From NCBI GenBank assembly GCA_002441555.1, contig DJWK01000032.1, positions 1-36,065 of the forward strand: a DNA stretch of 36,065 bases, read 5' to 3'. The number at the start of each line of letters is the position of its first letter. The first letter of the stretch is position 1. The translations under genes and the position numbers were made by a program. This DNA comes from Thermodesulfobacteriaceae bacterium UBA6232 (lineage in GTDB: Bacteria; Desulfobacterota; Thermodesulfobacteria; Thermodesulfobacteriales; Thermodesulfobacteriaceae). This document shows positions 1 through 8,666 of the stretch, one piece after another. A model generated the notes under the pieces. That model was not told where the DNA came from, did not search any database, and was given only the letters and a program-made list of their open reading frames with translations.

Positions 1-76
1 AAATATTTTTACACATGAATTTGTAATAGGCTTTATTTTATTATTTCTTAATTATAAAAAGGAATATTGAAAAACT

Positions 77-2548
77 TCAAGAAATAATTTTAAAAAGATA
101 TTTTTCTTTAAAATCTTTTTCAGGAATAGGCCTTTCAAAGTAAAAACCTTGAACAAAATCGCATCCCATAATGTCAAGGATCTGGTATTGTTCATAAGTT
201 TCTACACCCTCTGCCAAAGCCTTTGCATGAAGAATATGGGCAATATCAATAATGGACTTCACAATACCCTGAGCCTTTACATCCTCAATAATTTCTCTAG
301 TAAAGGAAAAGTCAATTTTAATATAATCCACGGGGAGATTCTTCAGGTAAATCATATTGCTGTAGCCTGTTCCAAAATCATCTAAAGCAAACTTTACATT
401 GGTAAATTCGGCTTTTAGGTTTTTTATAATTTTTACTGCGGTCTCGGGATCAGACATAACTCCACGCTCTGTAATCTCAAAGACAATGTTATTTTTGAGT
501 CCAACAAGGTGTTTACTTACCTCTTCCCAGAATTTTTCATCTCTAAAGGTATCAGGATAAAGATTCACCCCTATGGAAAGATTCCATTCGTTTATCTTTT
601 TTACTATCTCACTTATACTCCATAATTCAAACTCTCTGCGAAGGGGGGACCTCTCAAGAACCTCTATAAACTCCCCAGGAAAAACTATTCTACCCTCTGG
701 CATAACTATGCGAACAAGGGCCTCAGCTCCGCTAAGCTGAAGATTGCTTGTAATAAAATAGGGCTGATAAAAAAAGGTAAAAAGATTATTAGAAAGGGCC
801 TCTTCAATAAGTTTTTCCTTTTCCAAAGTCCTTTTGATATTAACTGTCAATTCTTCTCCATAAAATTTAAAAACATTAGGCCCTACTTTTTTAGCTTGAC
901 TACAGGCTGCATTGGCTTTGCGATAAAGTTCTTCAAAATCCTTTCCATCCTCAGGGTATAAACTTATACCTAAATTCCATTTCAATTTAATTAACTCCGA
1001 ATCTATCAAATAAGGCCTTTCTATGACAGTAATAAGTTTCTGTATCAAAAGGGCTAAGTCCTCTTCACTATGGACCTCTGTAAATAGGATAACAAACTCA
1101 TCTGCAGAAGAGCGGGCTAAAAAAGCTCTTTCCTGCAAATATTTCTTAAGCCTTAGGGCTAACTCCTGAAGGATTTGATCACCCCATTTAAAGCCATAGT
1201 AATCATTTATATAGGTGAACTCGTATAAATCCAATACTACTAAAGCCGCACGGGTCTTACCATGAAAAAGGAATTCTTCAACCCTTTTAAGTAAACCCCT
1301 TAAGGTTAAGAGCCCTGTAAGGGGATCATAATTTTCAAGCCTCTCTATGGTTTCAAAAAGATTTATTTCTAAGGTAATATCTCTTCCTATCCACACATAA
1401 AGGCTTTTTTCAGGAAGAATTACAGGTATAATTTTTTGATCTAAGTATATAATTTCTCCGTTTTTCTTTCGCACTTTAAATACCTCAAAATAACTCCCAT
1501 CCTCTTTGAGGATTCTTTCAATCTTTTCTTTTTTATCAAGGGTACATTCTTCATAAAGAATACAAATAGGTTTACCCAAGAGTTCTTCCTCTGAATAATC
1601 AGAAAAGGCAATCGCAATATTATTTACATAAATTATGGAAAATTTTTCGTCGGTTATAAAAAGCCACATATCAGAATTTTCAAGGGCTTTACTTAAAAGA
1701 ATTCGAAAGGAGAGTTCCTCAATACGTTTTAGAGCATATTCAAGATCCTCCTTTAATTCATAAAGGAGGTCTTTTATTTCCTCTCTAAAATAAAAGGGCT
1801 CTTCAGAATAAAGATTAAGAACCGCTTTTAATTTTCCATCTGTAAAAAGGGGAATAGCAGCGCTTGAAAGATAGCCTCTTTTTAAAGCCTTTTCTCTAAA
1901 AGCTTCATAAAGGGGATTTGTTCGGGTATCAGGATTAATGGAAATTTTCCCTTCACGAATTGCAGTTGCCGTTGGCCCCTTTCCTTCAAGTCTTTCTGGG
2001 TCTAAGACAATCTTTATTTCCTTTAAATATCCCTCCTCATAGCCATAAGAAACAAGGGGAATTATTTCAGAACTTCTCTCATCAGGAACACCAACCCAGG
2101 CAAAGCGTAGCCCGAACTCATCAACCATAACCCTGCATATTTCTTTGTAGAGCGCCTTTTCTGATAAAATCTCTTTAATTATTATTTTATTTACAGCCAT
2201 TAATATTCGTGAAATCCTTTTGTAAGTGTAAATCTCCGTTACATCCCATCCATATAGTAAAAAAATTCCCTCTTTTCCTTTTGCCTTTTTTATATGACCT
2301 TCAAAATATAAAATGTCCTTATCCCTTTTTTTAAAGCTTAGCTTTATCGGGAAAATCTCGTCTTTTGATTGTGCTTGAGAAATGAGATTGAGAAAATTCT
2401 CTCTACAGGCTTCATCACAGAGAATTTCACATAAGCTTTTCCCAAAAAGCTCTTCTTCTTTAAATCCAAGCTTTTTCTTAAAAAAGGAGTTTACTTTTAA
2501 AACTTCTCCCTTTTGGTTTAAAATAACAGAAAGGGGATAATAAGCCAT
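77..2548 (-). CDS. PAS-GAF-PAS-GGDEF-EAL c-di-GMP signalling protein
   Basis: A 823-residue cytosolic c-di-GMP protein with no membrane segment or signal peptide. Order: PAS (about 1-105), GAF (about 115-280), a second PAS (about 285-400), GGDEF (about 405-575) and EAL (about 580-815). The GGDEF signature reads RSSADEF, so the two glycines are replaced and cyclase activity is doubtful. The EAL domain keeps its hallmarks: EALVR near 607, EITERG, DDFGTGYSN, KIDFSF, AEGVET and the QGFYFERP end. The likely activity is c-di-GMP phosphodiesterase, with PAS/GAF sensing an unknown ligand, redox state or light. The start lies 5 bp after hisC, with no clear ribosome site, so it is probably read through from the suf-hisC unit. 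Family assignment is secure; signal and output are unknown. Confidence 0.93.
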   Translation of the reverse strand: MAYYPLSVILNQKGEVLKVNSFFKKKLGFKEEELFGKSLCEILCDEACRENFLNLISQAQSKDEIFPIKLSFKKRDKDILYFEGHIKKAKGKEGIFLLYGWDVTEIYTYKRISRILMAVNKIIIKEILSEKALYKEICRVMVDEFGLRFAWVGVPDERSSEIIPLVSYGYEEGYLKEIKIVLDPERLEGKGPTATAIREGKISINPDTRTNPLYEAFREKALKRGYLSSAAIPLFTDGKLKAVLNLYSEEPFYFREEIKDLLYELKEDLEYALKRIEELSFRILLSKALENSDMWLFITDEKFSIIYVNNIAIAFSDYSEEELLGKPICILYEECTLDKKEKIERILKEDGSYFEVFKVRKKNGEIIYLDQKIIPVILPEKSLYVWIGRDITLEINLFETIERLENYDPLTGLLTLRGLLKRVEEFLFHGKTRAALVVLDLYEFTYINDYYGFKWGDQILQELALRLKKYLQERAFLARSSADEFVILFTEVHSEEDLALLIQKLITVIERPYLIDSELIKLKWNLGISLYPEDGKDFEELYRKANAACSQAKKVGPNVFKFYGEELTVNIKRTLEKEKLIEEALSNNLFTFFYQPYFITSNLQLSGAEALVRIVMPEGRIVFPGEFIEVLERSPLRREFELWSISEIVKKINEWNLSIGVNLYPDTFRDEKFWEEVSKHLVGLKNNIVFEITERGVMSDPETAVKIIKNLKAEFTNVKFALDDFGTGYSNMIYLKNLPVDYIKIDFSFTREIIEDVKAQGIVKSIIDIAHILHAKALAEGVETYEQYQILDIMGCDFVQGFYFERPIPEKDFKEKYLFKIIS

Positions 2549-2553
2549 TTTTT

Positions 2554-3645
2554 CTAACCAGAGATGGTTCTTTTAATCACCTCAATAAGTTTGGCGTTAG
2601 CCTCCTCTATTCCTATGGTGATACGAAGGGAGGTTGGAAAACCGTAGGCTTTAAGGGGCCTAACAAATATTCCAGCAGAAAGGAGGGCCTCATAAATTTG
2701 ATCAACCCTTTTTCCAAAGTCACCCATGATAAAATTAGCCTCACTGGGATAAACTTTAAAGCCAAGTTCTGAAAGGGCCTTTGTCAAAAACTTTCTTCCT
2801 GTTAATACCAGTTCCCTTGTCTTTTTTTGATATTCAAGGTCTGAAAGCACAGAAAGTCCTGCTTTTACGGCAAGGAGATTTACATTAAAGGGCTGGCGAA
2901 CCTTCTCAAGCTCTTGAATAATCTCTTTCCTCCCAAGGCCATAGCCAAGCCTTAAACCCGCAAGGCCGTAAAATTTGGAAAAGGTGCGCACAACCATAAC
3001 AGGATAACCCTTTTTAATAAATTCTATTCCTAAGGGCACCTCTTCATCCTCAATAAATTCTCCATAAGCCTCATCCATTACCACTAAAACTTCTTTAGGA
3101 AGCCTCTGAAAAAAGGCCTCCCAATCCTTTCTCTTAAGGCATTGCCCCGTAGGATTATGGGGATGATCTAAAAAAATCATTTTCGTCTTCGGAGAAAGAG
3201 CCTTTAAAATCCCCTCAAGGTCATGGCAAAGCTCACCTGTTAGAGAAACTCTTTTGATATTTACCCCGTAAATTTCTGCAAATTTGGTATACATAAGAAA
3301 GGAAGGCTCACTCACAATGATTTCATCCCCCTCGAAAAGATAGGCCTTAAAAAGAAATTCAATCACCTCATTTGAGCCGTTCCCGAGAATAACCTCTTCA
3401 GGAAATACTTCCCATTTTTCAGAAAGGGCCTTTCTTAAAGTGAGATAACTTGCTTCGGGATAGAGATGAATTTCTGAAAGGGATTTTCTTAGGGCTTCAA
3501 TTACCTTTGGGGAAGGCCCGAGGGGATTCTCATTGGAATTGAGTTTATAAATGGTTGTTAAAGAACCACTCTCTTTTAAAATCTCCTCTAAGGTTTTACC
3601 TGGTGGGTAAGGTTTAAGATGAGAGAGCCATGGCTTTACCTTCAT
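2554..3645 (-). CDS. hisC: Histidinol-phosphate aminotransferase
   Basis: PLP-dependent fold-type I aminotransferase of 363 residues, the usual HisC length. It would convert imidazole-acetol phosphate and glutamate to histidinol phosphate and 2-oxoglutarate in histidine synthesis. Visible landmarks are SNENPLGPSP near 37, HPHNPTG at 161-167, DEAY at 191-194 and the PLP lysine K224 in TFSKFYGLAGLRLGYG. The start codon overlaps the sufB stop by one base (TAATG), implying translational coupling. No other his gene is nearby, so the gene is detached from a histidine operon. Broad-specificity aromatic aminotransferases share this family, and a role with aromatic amino acids (compare iorAB-paaK in this window) cannot be excluded. 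Confidence 0.9.
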   Translation of the reverse strand: MKVKPWLSHLKPYPPGKTLEEILKESGSLTTIYKLNSNENPLGPSPKVIEALRKSLSEIHLYPEASYLTLRKALSEKWEVFPEEVILGNGSNEVIEFLFKAYLFEGDEIIVSEPSFLMYTKFAEIYGVNIKRVSLTGELCHDLEGILKALSPKTKMIFLDHPHNPTGQCLKRKDWEAFFQRLPKEVLVVMDEAYGEFIEDEEVPLGIEFIKKGYPVMVVRTFSKFYGLAGLRLGYGLGRKEIIQELEKVRQPFNVNLLAVKAGLSVLSDLEYQKKTRELVLTGRKFLTKALSELGFKVYPSEANFIMGDFGKRVDQIYEALLSAGIFVRPLKAYGFPTSLRITIGIEEANAKLIEVIKRTISG

Positions 3646-4802
3646 TAAAAACCAAGTTTAGCAAGCTCAAGGGTTTTGTCAATCTGTTTTTGCAGTTCCT
3701 GAGAGAGCCCTTCAATTTTTACGCTTAGAAAACCTTTAACGATAAGAGAGGTTGCCTCATCTTCAGTTAAGCCCCTTGCCATAAGGTATTCCACCTCTTC
3801 CCGGGCAATCTTTCCCACAGCTGCTTCATGGGTTAATTCCACATCGGAGTAATGACTGTCAAGTTCAGGGATAGCCATCATAAGGCCCTCATCACTGAGC
3901 ATAAGGCCCTGGCACTCAAGGTGACCCTTGACCTTGGGGGCCTTGGCAATGATTTTGCCCCTTGCAATGTTAATGCCTCCATAAACCACATTTCTTGAAA
4001 TAATTTCTGTTCTTGTATTTTCAGCCTCAAGATGAACCTCTCCGCCAATATCAATATGGGAGCCCGGATGATTAGCTATGATGGTTGCAAAGGAGGCCCT
4101 TGCTCCCTCACCAGTTAGCCTGCAAACAGGGGCTGTCTGAATGGTGTTCACAGGAAAGAGACTCACATAAGTGGATACATAAGTTCCGCCTTCTTCAACG
4201 ATAATTCCTGTTCTCGGGCGAACAGCCACCTTTTCACCCCACATGTGAACCATAGTAAAAGTAAGCTTTCCCCCTTTTTTTACATAAAATTCTGATATTC
4301 CGATGTGAAGGGCTGAACTAATGTGGGGATGAACAGAGCAAGATGTAATCAGATTAAGCTCTGCCCCTTCCTCAACAATTACGATATTGTGAACTTTTTG
4401 AGCAATCTCATCAGTTCTTATGTATAAACAGGTCTGCACAGGATAAACAAGCTTATACCCTGGCAAAACCCTTATAAAATAACCATCGTCAAGGTCTTCT
4501 GCTGCTGCTTTAGTAAATTCATCCTTTTCAGGGGAGACTGCTTTCCAGAGATAATCCCCGATTTTATCAAAGCTCTTTAAGGCTTGAGAAATGGGCATAA
4601 CCTCAAGGCCCTCAACTTTTCTTCTGCAAAGAAGAGGCTTAGCATCAACCTGCACATATTCTCCCTCATGAGGAATATTTTCATCAAGACCTAAAAGCCT
4701 TAACCTTTCCCTTTCTTCAGGAGAAAGCTTAGATAAATCTTCAGGAACTTTTGCTTCCTTTGCAGATTTAAAGGCCTTTAAATCTATTTTCTTTTCAGCC
4801 AC
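3645..4802 (-). CDS. sufB: SufB/SufD-family Fe-S cluster assembly scaffold
   Basis: A 385-residue SufBD-domain protein, shorter than enterobacterial SufB (about 495) and typical of the minimal SufCB systems of archaea and deep-branching anaerobes. It would form the scaffold with SufC on which [4Fe-4S] clusters are built. The residues expected of SufB rather than SufD are present: C297 in HLECQGLML aligns with the essential scaffold cysteine, and E326 in HEAAVGKI with the conserved glutamate. The rest is a right-handed beta-helix core. The start is GTG, chosen because AGGAGG sits 6 bases upstream; an overlapping ATG one base earlier is out of frame. It follows sufC by 31 bp. No sufS, sufU, sufE or separate sufD is beside it. 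Confidence 0.92.
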   Translation of the reverse strand: MAEKKIDLKAFKSAKEAKVPEDLSKLSPEERERLRLLGLDENIPHEGEYVQVDAKPLLCRRKVEGLEVMPISQALKSFDKIGDYLWKAVSPEKDEFTKAAAEDLDDGYFIRVLPGYKLVYPVQTCLYIRTDEIAQKVHNIVIVEEGAELNLITSCSVHPHISSALHIGISEFYVKKGGKLTFTMVHMWGEKVAVRPRTGIIVEEGGTYVSTYVSLFPVNTIQTAPVCRLTGEGARASFATIIANHPGSHIDIGGEVHLEAENTRTEIISRNVVYGGINIARGKIIAKAPKVKGHLECQGLMLSDEGLMMAIPELDSHYSDVELTHEAAVGKIAREEVEYLMARGLTEDEATSLIVKGFLSVKIEGLSQELQKQIDKTLELAKLGF

Positions 4803-4833
4803 ATTTAACCTCCTTATTTAATTTTTTAATTTT

Positions 4834-5580
4834 TTAAAATTCACATCTTCTTAAACACTGCTGACAGCCTTCATAACCAAACTTCTGAATCCCCTCAAAA
4901 ATTTCAATGGGATTTCCTTTGCAATAGATCTCTCCGTTCATAATCACATAACCGAGGTCTGCTGCCACATATTTCAAAATAAAGCCTGTATGGGTGATAA
5001 TTAAGCCGCTTTTTTTTCTTGGACGATGGGTATCCTTTTGCAAAAGCTTTTTAATCATCTCACCAATGAGGTGAATATTTTCAAGGTCAACCCCTGATTC
5101 AGGCTCATCAAGAAGAACAAGGTCTGGATCCTGAATAAGCAGTTGCAAAAGCTCACTTTTCTTTAACTCTCCCCCAGAAAAGCCCTTGTTGACCTCTCTA
5201 TCAAGAAAATGTTCAAACTGAAAGGCCCTGGCAAGTTCCTCAATTTTAACCCCGTTTTCTTTGGCACAGAGTTTTAAAATTTCTCTTAACTTCACCCCCT
5301 TGATAGTGGGAGGCCTCTGAAACATTATTCCAATTCCCCTTTTTGCCCTCTCATAAGGAGGAAGATGGGTTATATCCTCCCCTTTAAATATAATTTGACC
5401 GTGCTTAACTTTATAGGTTGGAAATCCCATAATGGTCATAAGAAGCGTGGTTTTCCCAGAACCATTTCTTCCAAAAATAATATGGGTCTCTCCAACGGGT
5501 ATCTCTAAGCTTATTCCTTTTAAAACCTCCCTTCCCTCTACCTCAACCCATAGGTCCCTTATTTCAAGCAAATTTGCCAT
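4834..5580 (-). CDS. sufC: SufC, ABC-type ATPase of Fe-S cluster assembly
   Basis: Cytosolic ABC ATPase of 248 residues that drives cluster assembly on SufB. Walker A is GRNGSGKT (37-44), the Q-loop lies in FQRPP near 88-92, the signature is FSGGE (134-138), Walker B runs into LLDEPESGVD (157-165), and the H-loop histidine is H197. The GVD after Walker B and the KKSELLQL segment are SufC hallmarks and separate it from transport ATPases. The last 15 residues hold three cysteines (C239, C242, C246) in C-x2-C-x3-C spacing, which enterobacterial SufC lacks. It is first in the suf-hisC-GGDEF/EAL unit, with AAAGGAGG upstream of the ATG and a strong -10 box further up. Confidence 0.95.
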   Translation of the reverse strand: MANLLEIRDLWVEVEGREVLKGISLEIPVGETHIIFGRNGSGKTTLLMTIMGFPTYKVKHGQIIFKGEDITHLPPYERAKRGIGIMFQRPPTIKGVKLREILKLCAKENGVKIEELARAFQFEHFLDREVNKGFSGGELKKSELLQLLIQDPDLVLLDEPESGVDLENIHLIGEMIKKLLQKDTHRPRKKSGLIITHTGFILKYVAADLGYVIMNGEIYCKGNPIEIFEGIQKFGYEGCQQCLRRCEF

Positions 5581-5619
5581 TTCGTTGCCTCCTTTAGTTT
5601 ACCAATTAAGTTAATTTAT

Positions 5620-5648
5620 ATTATAATAATCCCCTTCAAAAAAAACAA
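5620..5648 (-). promoter_or_regulatory. Sigma70-type promoter of the sufC operon
   Basis: On the minus strand a perfect -10 hexamer TATAAT (plus 5620-5625) lies 17 bases downstream of TTGTTT (plus 5643-5648, 3 of 6 to consensus). The predicted transcript has a leader of about 30 bases carrying AAAGGAGG. I saw no convincing IscR- or Fur-type palindrome. The opposing pnp gene begins 170 bp away, so this is a divergent promoter region; a matching plus-strand promoter for pnp was not clear. Confidence 0.6.
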
Positions 5649-5752
5649 TGCACTTGAAAAATTTTTTTCTAATTCTAAACTTATGAATGAATTTTTCAGT
5701 GCTTTTAGAAATTTTTTTATTTTCAAAAAAATACAACGAATGGTGAGGAAAT

Positions 5753-7837
5753 ATGGAAAGGGTAGTAATTTTACTTGATGGAAGGGATCCAATCACTATT
5801 GAAACAGGTTGGTATGCCAAGTTTGCCGGAGGGTCTGTAGTTGTTAAACAAGGAGGAACAGCTGTTCTTGTAACTGCCTGTCTAAGTGAAAAACCCGTTG
5901 AAGGCGTTGACTTTCTTCCATTATCTGTAGATTACAGGGAACAGAGCTCTGCTTGGGGAAAAATCCCAGGAGGCTTTTTCAAGAGAGAAGGAAAGCCAAC
6001 AGATAGAGAAATCCTTGTTTCAAGATTAATGGATCGTTCAGTTAGACCCCTTTTTCCAGAGGGATTTAACCATGAAGTTGTGGTAACAGCTCTTACAATG
6101 TCAGCTGATGAAAAATATGATCCAGATGTGCTTGCTCTACTTGGTGCTTCAGCGGCTTTAACTCTTTCACCCGCTCCTTTCCTTGGTCCTATTGCAGGGG
6201 TCAGATTGGGAAGAATCAATGGAAATTTTATTATTAATCCTACCTATGAAGAAAGACAGGCCTCTGATCTTGATATTGTGGTGGCAACTTCTATAGATTC
6301 CATTGTTATGGTTGAAGGCGGAGGAAAGGAAATAAGTGAGGAGGTGCTTTTACAGGCCCTTTATTTTGCGCTGGAAAAAGCCCAGCCTTTGATTTTAGCT
6401 CAAAAGGAACTTCTTCAAAAAAAAGGCAAGGAAAAGATCAGCTTTGTTTCCCCCTTTGAAAATGAGGAGATTCTCCAATTTATTAAGGATAGGGCAACCT
6501 CTTCTCTTCTTTCTGCTCTGAGTATTAAAGATAAACTTGAAAGACATCGTGTCCTTGACGAAATCTTTGAGGATTTATTAAAAGAAGTAGGAGAAGAAAA
6601 AAAGGGCGAACTTTTCTTTGCTTACAAAAAACTAATTCAAACCCTTATGAGAGAAAAACTTTTTAGTGAGAGACTTCGCATTGATGGAAGAAAACCAGAA
6701 GAAATTAGGCCTATAACCATTGAGGTTCATCCCTTTGAAAGACCCCATGGCTCAGCCATTTTCACAAGGGGTCAAACCCAGGTTTTTGCCACAGTTACCC
6801 TTGGGTCTCGTGAAGAGGCTCAGCTTGTTGAAACCATTTTTGAAGGGGAGACCTTCAAAAGATTTATGCTTCATTATAATTTTCCACCCTTTTGCACAGG
6901 AGAGGCTCGTCCGTGGGGGCCTCCAAGAAGAAGAGAAATCGGACATGGGGCTCTTGCTGAAAGGGCCCTTGAGCCCCTTATTCCATCAGAAGATGATTTC
7001 CCTTACATCATAAGAATTGTTGCCAATGTACTTGAATCCAATGGTTCCTCTTCCATGGCAACGGTCTGTGCTGGATCCCTTTCCCTTTTTGACGCTGGAG
7101 TTCCTGTAAAAAAACATGTAGCCGGGATTGCCATGGGGCTTGCCACCTATCAGGATAAATATCTGATTTTAACAGATATTTTGGGAGATGAAGATCAGCT
7201 TGGAGATATGGATTTTAAAGTAGCGGGAACAAGAGAGGGAATAACCAGTGTGCAGATGGATATCAAAATAAAGGGACTTAAAAAGGAGATTCTTGCTGAA
7301 GCCCTTGAGAGAGCTAAAATTGCAAGAAACTTTATTCTTGATAAGATGTATGAAGCTATCCCTGAACCAAGAAAAGAACTCTCTCCTTATGCCCCCAAAA
7401 TTGAAATCATTACTGTTCCTGAAGAAAAGGCAACCCTTATTATTGGACCTGGTGGAAAGACTGTAAAGGACATTCGTGAAAGAACAAACACGGTTATTTG
7501 GGTTCTTGAAGGCGGAAAGGTCTCTATAACAGGGCAGAGACAAGAAGACATTGAGGCAGCCAAAAGGGAAATTTTTGCCATTGTTTCTGATGTAGAAGTG
7601 GGAAAGGAATACGAGGGTAAAATTACCCGCATTGAACCTTACGGACTCTTTGTGGAGATTCTTCCTGGAAAGATTGGCCTTCTTCATGTTTCAAAGATGT
7701 ATAATCCGCCAAAGGATTTAAAGAATGCTTATAAAATCGGAGAAAGGATAAGGGTTAAAGTTCTTGAAATTGATGAACTCGGAAGGCCGAAACTTACCAC
7801 CTTTTTTGAGGAAACCAATGCAGGACCAATCATTTAA
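5753..7837 (+). CDS. pnp: Polyribonucleotide nucleotidyltransferase (PNPase)
   Basis: A 694-residue phosphorolytic 3'-5' exoribonuclease, standard in length. It has two RNase PH-like domains (about 10-230 and 310-540), a linking helical region, a KH domain with the GPGGK loop (LIIGPGGKTVKDI), and a C-terminal S1 domain (GKEYEGKITRIEPYGLFVEI). Active-site features include FFKREGKPTDREIL and RSVRPLFP in the first half, and DILGDEDQLGDMDFKVAGT in the second. The start follows GTGAGGA. The usual bacterial neighbour rpsO is absent upstream; the partners here are punA and rng, so RNA decay and nucleotide recycling are grouped. Confidence 0.97.
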   Translation: MERVVILLDGRDPITIETGWYAKFAGGSVVVKQGGTAVLVTACLSEKPVEGVDFLPLSVDYREQSSAWGKIPGGFFKREGKPTDREILVSRLMDRSVRPLFPEGFNHEVVVTALTMSADEKYDPDVLALLGASAALTLSPAPFLGPIAGVRLGRINGNFIINPTYEERQASDLDIVVATSIDSIVMVEGGGKEISEEVLLQALYFALEKAQPLILAQKELLQKKGKEKISFVSPFENEEILQFIKDRATSSLLSALSIKDKLERHRVLDEIFEDLLKEVGEEKKGELFFAYKKLIQTLMREKLFSERLRIDGRKPEEIRPITIEVHPFERPHGSAIFTRGQTQVFATVTLGSREEAQLVETIFEGETFKRFMLHYNFPPFCTGEARPWGPPRRREIGHGALAERALEPLIPSEDDFPYIIRIVANVLESNGSSSMATVCAGSLSLFDAGVPVKKHVAGIAMGLATYQDKYLILTDILGDEDQLGDMDFKVAGTREGITSVQMDIKIKGLKKEILAEALERAKIARNFILDKMYEAIPEPRKELSPYAPKIEIITVPEEKATLIIGPGGKTVKDIRERTNTVIWVLEGGKVSITGQRQEDIEAAKREIFAIVSDVEVGKEYEGKITRIEPYGLFVEILPGKIGLLHVSKMYNPPKDLKNAYKIGERIRVKVLEIDELGRPKLTTFFEETNAGPII

Positions 7838-8660
7838 TCAAGATGATTTTTATCAAAAGGTTAAAGAAAGTTTTGAATTTTTAAAAGAAAGGTCTCCTTT
7901 TTCACCAGATATAATTATTACCCTTGGAACGGGTCTTTCAGGGCTTGCAGAGGCCTGTGAAAAAGATTTAGTCATCCCCTATGAAAGAATTCCCCATTTC
8001 CCCAGATCCACTGTGGAAACCCATACCGGGGAACTCATTTTTGGAAAGCTTTCAGGAAAAAAGGTTGCCCTTTTTAGAGGAAGATTCCACTATTATGAAG
8101 GGTATTCTGCCAAAACTTTGACCTTCCCCTTGAGGGTTTTAACGCTTTTTAAGCCAAGGATTTATCTTGTTTCAAATGCTGCAGGAGGCCTAAATCTTTC
8201 CTTTAAATCAGGAGATCTTATGCTGATAAAAGACCACATCAATCTCATTCCAGACAATCCTTTAAGGGGGATAAATTTTGAAGAATGGGGCCCGAGATTC
8301 CCGGATATGTCAAGGGCATATGATGAAGAGCTAAGAACTCTATTTAAAAAAGTTGCGAGCTCCCTTGGCGAGGAGATTAAGGAAGGGGTTTATGTGGCAG
8401 TTCCTGGCCCAAGTCTTGAAACCCCTGCAGAAACCAGATTTTTAAGAATGATCGGGGCCGATGCTGTGGGAATGTCAACTGTTCCTGAGGTAATTGTGGC
8501 AGTACATGCAGGACTTAGAGTTCTTGGAGTCTCTGTAATTGCCAATGTGAATGATCCCGATAATTTTCAGCCCATCCTTTTTGAAGAGGTGGTTAAAGCC
8601 TCTCAAGCTGCAGAAAAAAGGCTAACCCGCCTTATTACAGAATTTTTAAAAGCTCTTTAA
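7818..8660 (+). CDS. punA: Purine-nucleoside phosphorylase
   Basis: Trimeric-type purine nucleoside phosphorylase of 280 residues, splitting purine nucleosides with phosphate into base and (deoxy)ribose 1-phosphate for salvage. Visible motifs are TLGTGLSGLAE, the phosphate-site GRFHYYEGY, LVSNAAGGLN, DHINLI, and the base-site region PGPSLETPAETRFLRMIGADAVGMSTVPE. The chosen ATG at 7818 has TGAGG just upstream and gives the family's normal N-terminus; an in-frame ATG at 7764 would add 18 atypical residues deep inside pnp. The gene overlaps the pnp end by 20 bases, implying coupling. Methylthioadenosine phosphorylase is a close relative, but the ETPAE and MSTVPE segments favour PNP. Confidence 0.88.
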   Translation: MQDQSFNQDDFYQKVKESFEFLKERSPFSPDIIITLGTGLSGLAEACEKDLVIPYERIPHFPRSTVETHTGELIFGKLSGKKVALFRGRFHYYEGYSAKTLTFPLRVLTLFKPRIYLVSNAAGGLNLSFKSGDLMLIKDHINLIPDNPLRGINFEEWGPRFPDMSRAYDEELRTLFKKVASSLGEEIKEGVYVAVPGPSLETPAETRFLRMIGADAVGMSTVPEVIVAVHAGLRVLGVSVIANVNDPDNFQPILFEEVVKASQAAEKRLTRLITEFLKAL

Positions 8661-8666
8661 GATTTT

